From assembly GCA_036925085.1 (NCBI GenBank), contig JAUPFP010000030.1, forward strand, positions 2,203,045-2,267,044: DNA of 64,000 bases, in the 5' to 3' direction. Under the pieces are notes generated by a model. That model ran no database searches. It was given only the letters and a program-made list of their open reading frames with translations, and was not told the DNA's origin. The DNA comes from Brachycybe producta (Eukaryota; Arthropoda; Diplopoda; Playtdesmida; Andrognathidae). Both the position numbers and the translations under genes were made by a program. This document shows positions 34,734 through 44,579 of this stretch, piece after piece (position 1 is the first letter of the stretch; each line of letters begins with the position of its first letter).

Positions 34734-34761
34734 GTTTTTTTATATTTCAGTAACAATCGTG

Positions 34762-37700
34762 ATGGAGAGTCCTTGTAAACGTTTTCGTACTGAGGAGAAG
34801 TCGAAAGAATTGGACGAATGGGAAGATGAAGATTGTTTCACTAATAATATGGAACAGATTGATGCCTTAATGAGCCAGGCTTTCAGTCAGGTATCCGCAG
34901 TTACAGCAACTAATAACAATGCCGTTGTTCTTGTTGACAGCTTTTCGAACTTTATCGAAACGACAACGACGGCGAACAGAACTTGGACGTCGTCGTCTGT
35001 CGTCGGTCATCCATCGACATCCGTTCAACAGTACGAGAAACAAAATCAACAGGTTGAAACTTGAAAATTGTTAATATTTTTGATTTAATATGAAACTTTT
35101 GTCATTTGTGGATGTTGAAAAAAAAATTGATATGAAAAAGGGTTTCAATCAACGTCATATGAAATTCTTGAAGAATTTGAAATTTAATTGGAAACTTTGT
35201 GAAAACACGCAGAATTAATCTATAAATATCAGAAGAAAAAATATGAAAAACTCGGAGAAAATTAAAAGAAACCTGGAAAATGTGGGAAATTTATGAAAAA
35301 TTAAAAAAAAAAAATAGTTCCGGATAATTTTAAAATCTGGAAAATTCTATATTTCTATAAAAACAAGAAGAAAACCTGGAAAATTTGAGAAACTTATGTA
35401 TAAAAAATCTGGAAAACTGGAAGAATTTATTTAAAAACAAAAAAAAAAATCTGGAAACTTCAGGGAATTTCTGAAAAAAAAAAAAAATTCCGGATAATGT
35501 TAAAATCTGGAAAATTCTGGGAATTCCAGTAAAAAACAGAAGAAAACCTGGGAAATTCCAGGTTTTCTTCTGGTTTTAACAGCAATTTCCAAAATTGAAA
35601 ATAAAAAGAAAGAAATCCTGGGATACTCATGGAATTCATGTAAAAATCTTCCACTGGAAAACTGGAAGAATTTATTTAAAAACAAAAATAAATCTGGAAA
35701 CTTCAGGGAATTTATGAAAAATAAAAAAAAATTCCGGACAAATCTGGAAAATTCTGACAATTACGACAAAAACCAGAAGAAAACCTGTGAAATTCCAGGT
35801 TTTCTTCTGGTTTTAACAGCAATTTTCAGAATTGAAAATAAAAAGAAAGAAATCCTGGGATACTCATAGAATTCATGTAAAAATCTGGAAAACTGGAAGA
35901 ATTTATGTAAAAACAAAAACAAATCTGTAAAATTCGGGGAATTTCAGACAAATTATAAAAAATCTTGGATAACTCAGGGAATTTAGGTATAAAAACAAAA
36001 AGAAAATTTGGAAAACTCGAGGAAGTTTACCTAACGTACAACAACAAAACTGAAAAACTCAACGAATTTACGTAAAAACTAGGGAAAACAGACAAAAATA
36101 TCACTAAAATTTCATTAAAATTAAAATTGATATTTGATGGGGGAACCTTGTTAGAACGAACTTTTTTGAAGCAACTTTTAAAAGAATATCAAAATTTATT
36201 TAAAACTAGATGAAGTTGTCTCGTGACAGTTTTAAGCCGTTTTTAACGTATTTTGTTGATCGGAACAAACGAATATACAGTATTATTTGTTATATTTTAA
36301 AATTGCCTTTCGAGTTTCAAATTAATCCTAAAATTCTTTTAAAATTTGCTTCAAAAAAAAGAGCTTCTCGTCGTTATTAATGTCTGCACGATAAACATCT
36401 AAACAATTCCTTCGCTTAAAACGATTCTGTTCTGTATTTTTAATGATCTTTTCATTCTTGACGACATTGAATCTTGAAGATGATGAACGTACATCTTGGA
36501 ATTAAGTCGACCGAAGAGCAGCTTAAATCCATGAGTGTATCTCTCGCTAAAAACGAACAGGATTTGGAAGTTAGTCGAGCCGAGAAGATAAAATTACAGG
36601 AGAAAGTGACTGCTCTCGAACAGGAGCGTAATTTAGCCAACAAACAATTAGAAAAGTTACGAAAGGAACTCGATTTCATGGTGCTACTTGACACGGTGAT
36701 ATTTTTTAATTTTGCGACTGAGATGAGTTAATATTTTTTTTTTCAGGCTCACGAGGCAACGAGACGTCAGTGGTCTTCGAGTCCGATGCGTATCGCAACT
36801 GTGGCCGTCAAAGAACAACAAAAATCGTCACCGAAAAAGCAATCGTTATCTCTAAAGAGAAAAAACGATCCTCTAAACGCTTTTCCTACTATGGAATCAT
36901 TTACGCAAAGAACGAATGTCGTAAAGTCACCTATTAAAGTATCGACGACGAGAGAACAAGAAATTATCGACGACAAAGGAGATTTCAAAATTAATTATAA
37001 TCAGTGCGTTAAAAAACTAACGCTGGAAAGCGTCGAGACGGGTCCCGGTCTCGTATCTTTACTTTTACGAGAAACGGCCCGAGATTTGTTCCAATCGAAT
37101 ACAAATCCATTGGCAGAATGGACGAAAAAACCTAATTTCTCGTTAGGTTCTCGTGAATTCGAGATGGAATCGATTGCTTTAAGCAGGTAGATTTTCAACG
37201 ATATTTACGATTCTCTTGTTCGTCTTTTCATGTGTCGTTGGTACTCTAGAAAATGATATTTGACTAAAACATATGATAAAATTTGATTAAGTACGGATCC
37301 TAAGTAAAGAATCCTCCGAAAGCCACACTCCTAAAGGCAAAAATGTCTGTTAGGTGAGGTTTTCAAGTGTAAACGTCCCGCGAATTCCGATTATTCTGTC
37401 TTTCTATAAGCAAAATGAAGAGAAACTTGAGGGTGTTTTTGAAACTAGAAGAAGTAGCTTAATTTTTATGTTGATATCGTTCAAAATAAACTTTTTATAG
37501 ATTGTTTAAAGTTGTCGTTTTCAAAGTGATATAAAAAGTTTATTTTGAAAGATTATCAACATAAAAATATCCTTAAGTGATTGAGTTGCTCTTCTAGTTT
37601 CTAAAAGACAGAATTAAAGCAGAATTTAAACGACGTTTACAGTTTAAAACAAGATTAACCTGGATTAGTTAATATTTTAGTATTTTGTGCTAAAAGAAAA

Positions 37701-40700
37701 GCAAGAGAACCAAGTTTTCAAAAATATTTCATTTCATTTTTCAATTTTTATTGTTGTATTTTTATTTTATTTTGGAATATAGACCTGGTCCTAACGAATC
37801 TCCAAAAAAATCAGCCTTAATTGCATCTAATTCATCTGCGGACTTATTATCGGCATTGATCGAAATGATTCAAGTCGGTAAAGACGACGGCGAACTCGAA
37901 AGCCGTTTGAAGTGGATTCCATCCGACATGCCACTTCTATTAACTCGAATAGGTTTATGTAAAGACAGAGCCCACATTCTACTTCCAGCCATCGAAGAAA
38001 TTCTCGGTGTTTTGCCACTGTCGACACCTATTAGTGCAACGACAAATAACAACAATGCACAGGGTTCTTCGTCGTCCTGTCCACTTTTAGGACACGTGTT
38101 GTCACTCGACATCGACAGTGTTTACAGTGGAACGACAATTACTAGTTTTCAATCGCTGAGTTCGGAAGCACGAATTCAGGCTTCAATGTCTCTAGTCACA
38201 AATGCATTGAAGTTGTTACGAATGATTGCGTACTACAGTCCGAAAGTGAGATACTGTATAATTACGGAAACACTTGTTGACTCTGTAGAATGTGACGTTC
38301 GTGATGTCGTTGTCCACAATGAACCTACGTTCGAGGTTAGCAAACCTACCTCTTATTTGTAGTGTTGAGACTAATTACAATTTGCAAAAGAAATTCATTA
38401 CAATTACCGTGAATTACGAAATTTTTAAAAAGAAATTAATTGCAATTAATTATTTTAACCAAAGCATTTCAATCACTTTCTAATTACAAATCAGATGTTA
38501 GAGAAATAGGTGTGACGTCATCAAATGTAAAAACATTTTTTTAAAAAAATGACGAAAAAACCAAATATCGAGAAAAGTAAGCAATTCCAAACGAATATCA
38601 GGCTGACAGTAATCAGGAATAGTTAACTCAAGTTCTGAGCTGTTTAAAAACAAAAATATAAAAGCAAAAGTAATTTTTAAAAAGGTTATTTTAATTACAA
38701 TTATAATAATTAAAATTTAAAAGGAATTTACAAATTAAAATTATTATTTTTTTTTAAGAAGGAAATTAATCACAATTAAAATTACTAAATCTAAAAAAGA
38801 AAGTAATTAAAATTGCTAAATTTTTAAAGGAACATAATTGTAATTATTAGATTTTCAAAAAAAAAACTAATTGCAATTAAAATTATGAGCATACTACTTT
38901 CTTAAAATAAATTTATTACAATTAAAATTACTAAATATTAAAAAGAATATAATTACAATTAAAGTTGCTAAATTTTCAAAAGAAATTAATTACAATTAAA
39001 ATTACTAATTTTTAAAAAGATCTTAATTACAATTAAAATTACTAATTTAAAAATATCTTAATTAGTAATTATAATTAAAATTACTAATTTTAAAAGAAAT
39101 TAATTATTCATTTTTCTACACAGCAACTTCCCCACTTAAAATCAGTAATTACAAACAAAGAGAACAGTTTTAACTCAAGTTCTGATTAATTTCAGAACAA
39201 AAACAGATTAAAATACAAAAAAAAAAACAAAAGCAATTTGAAAATAATTGAATTTACCATTAGAAAAGGTAATTAATTACAATTACAAAGTTTCAAACTT
39301 AATCGTTTCGAATTACTAATTACTTGAAAATTATTTCATTACAGTAATTCATTGTTTTTTGGCGAATAACTTCCCAACATTGCTTATTTGAATGGGGTTT
39401 TTTCTAAATAAAACATTGTTCTAGATGAAGTCAGAGAAATAAAATCCAATACATAACTTGTTGTGTGGATTTATTTAGATAAATCTTCTCATTCGTATTC
39501 CAGTGTGGTTCTGTTGATCTAAATGGGGCTTCAACATTGGACAGTGAAAGAGTGGAAAATGCAACAAAATGCCTTATTTTAAATAAGTTGATAAAGTTTT
39601 GCTGTCAAGATACGCAAAGGGTATATTTATTCTTCCTCTCTCTCTCTCTCTCTCTCTCTCTACATGCTATATTTATAAGGGTTTTTACAAACAGGGCCCA
39701 AATTCAAGAAGGAAACTTGGCACTTGAATTTTGAACTCTCTGAACAAGTTTTCAACTTAGAAAATCCTGTTCGAGAATATTGAATGAAACAGCTCCTTTT
39801 TATTCTACGATGGAACCTTGTTCAGAAGGTTGAAGTTCAATTTCAAGATGTTTTATTTTCGAACTCTGGTTATTCTTCGTTTCACGAGCAAAACTAAAGA
39901 GAAATTAAATTTTTTTTTTAGAAACTAGAAGGGTAGCTCAATTATTTGAGAGTATTTTTATGTTGATATCTTTCAAAATAAGCTTTTTATAGTCCAAAAT
40001 TTAAAAACAAATATCGTCTGCTTTAAAGGTTGCATCGTTTTCAAACATATAAAAAGCTAATTTTCAAAAGATTCGTTAGATAACAACATTAAATACCCTT
40101 CTAGTTTCACTTAATTTTGCTCCCGAAAGATAACCAAAGTTCGAGGGGCGTTTACATGCGAAAAACCAACTTAACTAATTATTGCCAATAAACGTAATTA
40201 TTAATCAATTTTCTAAACCTTTTTTTTTTTTTTCTAGGATGACACTGATGCTCCATTGTTTGTAATCATTTTGGATATTTTTACTGCTGTTTCTAGTTAT
40301 AGTTCCGTTTTATATTTATCAAGGTATCATTTTCAATAGTTTATCAAAATAGTTACAAATAACACAATTCAAAATTGTTGTTAAGGTTTAATCCACTCAT
40401 ATCGTCGCTACCAATGGAGAAGTTTACGAATTTGACACTCGATGGAACTGTCTTTGTACAATTGTTGGCATTTCTCGTTGCAATTTCTGCATCATCAACA
40501 GTTGCAGAAAACTTTTGCAATCAAGATGGTGTGTGTGTGTGTTCACAGTTATAATGCAATATTTTGTAATTTTCAAATGTAAAATTTCATATTTTGCAGA
40601 ATTTTGCTTATGGATTTTAATGTGCAATACTTGGCAAAAGGCTAGAAAAACGTTGCCACTCAATATAATCGAAAAAATAGATTTGCAGGTAGATTTTTAC

Positions 40701-41922
40701 TGTAGGATATTGGAAACCGTTTAACACGAAATTGAGAAAATTCGAATAATTTTTTTTAAAAAACACGTATTTTTAGTGCATTTATGGTAGTACAGTATTG
40801 TGGTAAGGGTGATAACGGCAAGAAACTTACAAAACATAATGTATAATAACGCCATTTACATTTTAGACCTTTTTTATATAAAAATCAGTAATATTTATTG
40901 CATTCGAAAAATTGTTTGTTCAAAAAAGTGTTTTAGAAAAGATACAATCTAAAAGAGAATTTAGAAAACCAGGTCTTAATGTTATTTCGTGTTACGAGAA
41001 GGATTATGGGTAGATTTGTATTATTGAAACAATACAAATTTTTCGTTTTAACCGATATTTTCAAATTATCTGTTTCGTTTTGAATGAATTTAAAGTACAT
41101 GGAATTTTTTTCTCATATATTTAAATTATCCGAATTAATTTCATTAATTTAAATAATCCTAATAATAATAATAATCCGATAATAATCTTAATCCTAAATA
41201 ACCCCAATATTTATTTTGTGTTATCCGATTTTTTTTTTGTATTATTAATTTAAATAATCTTAAGGAATCAAGGAATCGGACCGAAGAATGTTTATATTTC
41301 GTTTTTAAACGATTTCCACTGTGTTACAGTTCCGTAATTTCAATTAAAAGGTAGTTTTTTATCGATAATTTTTTTTTTTTAGATGATAATCTTACTTACG
41401 ACGTGTATAACGCGTGAAAAAGCGAGGCCTTCGTTCTTATCATCCAACGACTGTCACTGTCCCTTCAATGTACGACTCATTATTATAATCATGTGACACT
41501 TTTTTGAAGATTTCATTCTAAAATTAAAATACGTCTTATTAAACATTTTTTTTAGATTGCAACTTCAGTGATCTTGTATTTGCACGGTCAAAAAACGTTG
41601 CACGAACAACAGGATAGTTTGCCATCATTAAACGCAATGTCCAAAGGAATAGCTCTATTATATCTTCTTACGCAAACTGATAAAAATTTTACCGAACATT
41701 GTTCGAATGTGGATGCGGAGTTTTTTACGTTCCTTTACTGGCTTCCGAGAGTGCACAAACAGTGGAACTTGGGTGATGAATCAACCGGTTTGTATTAATG
41801 CAATGGCGACTATAAACGCGATATAACAATTGTAGTTTTGATATTATTAACGTTTTTTTTCTTTCCGATCTTGTTTTCTAGCATTGATGGACATGTGGAA
41901 CATTTTGGCAATAGATGAATGA
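34762..41922 (+). CDS. ATRIP: ATR-interacting protein (ATRIP) homologue, 11 exons
   Basis: Exons are 34762-35052, 36480-36695, 36747-37186, 37783-38335, 39504-39620, 40238-40323, 40386-40528, 40600-40688, 41383-41469, 41556-41787 and 41882-41922. All join in frame to 764 residues (human ATRIP is 791). ATRIP binds RPA-coated single-stranded DNA and brings ATR kinase to stalled forks and breaks. The N-terminus has the acidic RPA-binding motif (DEWEDEDCFTNNMEQIDALM, about 18-37). Exon 2 (98-169) is a heptad-rich coiled coil with LEQERNLANKQLEKL. The rest is the helical C-terminal region expected to contact ATR. The real start is ATG 34762; the GTG just before it is intergenic or UTR. Less certain choices are the exon 1 donor (an alternative GTATCC lies after 34890) and the exon 2 donor (an alternative after 36680, also in phase). 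Introns 2 and 7 are tiny (51 and 71 bp) while introns 1 and 4 exceed 1 kb and are repeat-filled. Confidence 0.88.
35053..36479 (+). repeat. ATRIP intron 1, degenerate minisatellite
   Basis: Much of the intron (about 35220-36080) is built from diverged units of the type CTGGAAAACTGGAAGAATTTA plus poly-A. A larger unit repeats at 240 bp: GGTTTTCTTCTGGTTTTAAC begins near 35560 and again near 35800, each followed by the same roughly 80 bp. Inverted pieces (CCTGGAAATT against AATTCCAGG) would let it fold. Confidence 0.7.
37350..37658. mobile_element. Palindromic TTAA MITE copy in ATRIP intron 3
   Basis: GTGTAAACGTCCCGCGAATT at the left and AATTTAAACGACGTTTACAG at the right, with CAAAATAAACTTTTTATAGA against ATAAAAAGTTTATTTTGAAA inside. 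It fills half of the 596-bp intron. Confidence 0.7.
38361..39381. repeat. AT-rich fold-back/minisatellite in ATRIP intron 4
   Basis: Made of many variants of AATTACAATTAAAATTACTAA separated by short A/T runs, with a period of about 35-45 bp. It begins AGTGTTGAGACTAATTACAA and ends TAACTTCCCAACATTG, so the ends are inverted versions of each other. A shorter relative lies at 43912-44157. The family behaves like an expanded MITE whose interior has become a satellite. Confidence 0.6.
39636..39661. repeat. CT microsatellite next to ATRIP exon 5 donor
   Basis: Thirteen CT units beginning about 15 bp after the exon 5 donor site. Length change here could affect splicing of the short intron start. 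Confidence 0.8.
39830..40174. mobile_element. Palindromic TTAA MITE copy in ATRIP intron 5
   Basis: CGAACTCTGGTTATTCTTCG at the left and TAACCAAAGTTCGAGGGGCG then CCAACTTAA at the right. It ends 64 bp before exon 6. Confidence 0.65.
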
Positions 41923-41927
41923 ATAAA
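41922..41927 (+). terminator. ATRIP poly-A signal overlapping the stop region
   Basis: AATAAA begins on the last base of the TGA stop codon (41920-41922). A second similar hexamer follows near 41957. If the first is used, the 3' UTR would be only a few tens of bases. Confidence 0.4.
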
Positions 41928-42594
41928 ATTGAGTTTGAAATAAGTTATAAATTGTAAAATAAATAGGTTTTAATTTAAAGAAGTCTTTTTTTTGTGTATC
42001 ATGTTATGTAATTTTGATTGTCGTATTTCAATAAATTCAAATATGTCATTCTTATTCAAAGTTATTAAAAAGTTAATTTCAGAATTGATGTGTTTTTTTT
42101 TGTTGTCATTTTATAAGATATTCTAAAATTATTCAGCACATGTAGATTGGCAATTTATCACTTGCAATTTCAAGTGGTTTTCAAACAACTTTAATGCAAT
42201 TTATTGATTTGCATTCACTCATATTTCATCTTTAAACTTCTCGTATTGTCCCTATAAAATATAAAAAACAACATAATTATATAAAGATTAGATTTTTTAC
42301 AATACTGTCATTATATGAAATTTCTACATGAAAATATACGGTGGTTAACGCAGTTTTATCCAAAAAAATTCGTATTTATCTTAATAATGTTGACTTAATT
42401 TCGTTAGCCAATAATCTTATTGGTATATTTGTCTACTTAATTATCTTTTCCTTTTGATTTCTTTTCTAAATCTAGTCTGATTTTTTTTTTAGTTTTGTTA
42501 TTTTTGTTGGATGTATTGTTTAATTATGATTTATTGGTTATCGGTTTTATTGTAAATTATTCATGTACCCTTTTGTTGATAATTGAAATAAACA

Positions 42595-42770
42595 ATATTA
42601 TTGTTGTTTTGTGTCAGAACACATTACAATTGTTACTGTGTTTATATTTTTTGGGGGGTTGGAAAATACATTTCATATGCTACAAGTTCTGAGGGTGTTT
42701 TTTATTTCTTCCAAGCAGCTCTTGCTTGGCCTTCTGCTAGAAACCTTCTTGGCTGCTTGCAGAGTAAGCC
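42595..42770 (+). repeat. SINE-like dispersed repeat copy
   Basis: TGTGTCAGAACACATTACAA, CATTTCATATGCTACAAG and CTTGGCTGCTTGCAGAGTAA are shared with 13130-13345 in order. Confidence 0.5.
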
Positions 42771-43715
42771 TAATTGTTTAAATTTAAATTATAAAATGTT
42801 AAACATTTTAATTTTATGTTTGTAAAACTACAAAGAAAGACTTTTTGAAAATGAATACTCACATGATTTTCTGTCGCATAAAATTAATATAGGGGCGTGA
42901 ACATTAATAAACAAACAGTGCACAATGCACATTTATAACTTTGAAAGGTGTTAAATTTGCATTTCACATAAAACACACATAACACTAAGATTCTAATAAA
43001 ATGAATGAATTCTGAGAAATCTTTTTGAAGTAAAAGGGGGACATGTGGAGTAGAAGGAGTGTTACGTATAAATATATTATTAATATAGCACTATGATATT
43101 ATAGTGACAAATAACCTTTTTCACATGATTCATTAGAAAGGGATTTTGTCTCAACATTTTTGACAATGAATATTATGAATGAATATATATCCCAAAGGAA
43201 AAATATGTCAACTTGTATATATTTCAATCATAACTTTGTTACCTTAGCATATATTAAAATGGGTGAGAATTTAATTTAATGGAATATTTCATACTATTTC
43301 TGAGTATGTGTGTGTGTGTGTGAGTTGTAAATCCTCGGTATTCAATTGTGGCAAACTGTAATAAATTTAAGAGACAAAATAAATAAAACACAAGACTAGA
43401 AGGGGATTTCTATTATTGTCATTTCAACAGTGTTCCGAAACAATCTCTTTTAGTATTTATAGACGGCAAGGCGCCATTGAATAATGACTCTTTCAATAAA
43501 TCATAAGAGTGTACTGTTATTATTAAACATAGAAATAGATAATTTCGACAAACATAAAAAAAAGCTCAAGAACTAATTCACTAATGGATGAATGTATCAT
43601 GGATTTTGTAATATCCATTCATTCATTCATTCATGGGGGACATGAATATTTAGCTATATAAAACTACTTTTCAACTCAAATCTAAACATTCCATTTTTAC
43701 AATATAAAGTTCTGT

Positions 43716-43889
43716 CTTCACACCATTGAGGCTGTAACTAAGTCATATTTTGTGCCCAAGGCAAGAATAAAACTGGCGCTCCCTTAGTATTATCAATGTA
43801 GTGATTTTGCGCCCCTAAGAATTGTGCCCGAAGCAGGTGCCTCACTTGCCTGAGTCGCCTCACCCTATAGTCACGGCTCTGCTTCACAC
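43716..43889. mobile_element. hAT-like MITE with perfect 8-bp target duplication
   Basis: CTTCACAC at 43716-43723 and 43882-43889 flanks a 158-bp element whose ends CATTGAGGCTGTAACTA and TAGTCACGGCTCTG are imperfect inverted repeats of the CAGAGCCGTGACTA type. An 8-bp duplication and a CAGxG start are hallmarks of hAT elements. The interior has GCACCTGCTTCGGGCACAATT (on the minus strand), a block seen again near 4500. Confidence 0.75.
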
Positions 43890-43911
43890 ATTTTATTATT
43901 TCAGTGTTTGG

Positions 43912-44157
43912 ACAAAGTAATGCATCAGCAAAAAAAACTAATCACTTACAATTATATTTACCACAATTAAAAAAATTCAATTATAATTACAAAAAGATAG
44001 GAGTAATTAAAAAGTAATTTGGTTTGTAACAAAAAGATAATAATTACAGTTATAAATTACATATTTTAAAAAGTAATGTGGTGAATTAATAATTACTGAG
44101 AAAAAAAGTAATTTAATTATAGTAATTCATTACTTTTGGCAAATTACTTTCCAACAT
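43912..44157. mobile_element. AT-rich fold-back with GTGTTGG ends
   Basis: Starts AGTGTTTGGACAAAGTAATG and ends AAATTACTTTCCAACATG, inverted ends. The interior is AATTACAATTATAATTAC variants. Same family as the expanded array in ATRIP intron 4. Confidence 0.55.
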
Positions 44158-44579
44158 GTTCAAATTATTGAGAGCAATACCCCCGTTTCTCCCCCAATCC
44201 CTCGCCACAATAAAAAGGTATAAATCCCACTGTATGTAAATGTATTAGGTTAACTTTTTTTAAAATTTTATTCCCCAAATCCCGGGATTTCGAAGAGATT
44301 TTATAGTGTGTTTTAATAGGCTACTAAAAAAGGGTATTGAACTTTATAAAGAAAAATACCCTTTCTTTGAGGGGGAAATAGTATTTTTTTTGACAATTGT
44401 ATTTGTACCAATTAAAGGTCATGTTTTGTAATTGTTCTAGCCAACAAGGTTCACATTTCATGTTCTTGTTTTGTGGAAGTGAAATTAAAAGTGAGAAGTC
44501 TTTTCATATTGTGCTCTTGTAACAAGGCAGACCCTTCAACTAACAAACCCATTGTCCAAAGTAGAATTCAACAACAATA

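Larger units (their letters stand above)
32055..34761. other. Spacer between ABITRAM and ATRIP (divergent promoters)
   Basis: The two genes are divergent and share this 2.7 kb. It holds two adjacent TTAA-flanked MITEs (32227-32638), three units of a roughly 190-bp tandem repeat (about 32880-33320), a perfect hairpin (33377-33394), a 57-bp pyrimidine-rich duplication (33471-33572), a CRE-like palindrome (33805-33812) and two palindromic MITE copies (34140-34737). I see no gene. Splice-acceptor-like TATATTTCAG at 34741-34750 lies just before the ATRIP ATG and suggests an untranslated first exon upstream. Confidence 0.65.
41923..44579. other. Spacer between ATRIP and the CAP gene
   Basis: No gene seen. 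It holds a SINE-like repeat copy (42595-42770), a GT microsatellite (about 43308-43322), a hAT-like MITE with perfect target duplication (43716-43889) and an AT-rich fold-back (43912-44157). Open frames near 42495-42825 overlap the repeat and are not supported. Confidence 0.65.

Noticed and set aside
34759..34761. GTG as start of ATRIP
   Set aside because: Animal nuclear genes normally start at ATG. The adjacent ATG at 34762 gives the expected ATRIP N-terminus.
36452..36694. Minus-strand frame opposite ATRIP exon 2
   Set aside because: Shadow of the conserved coiled-coil exon on the plus strand.
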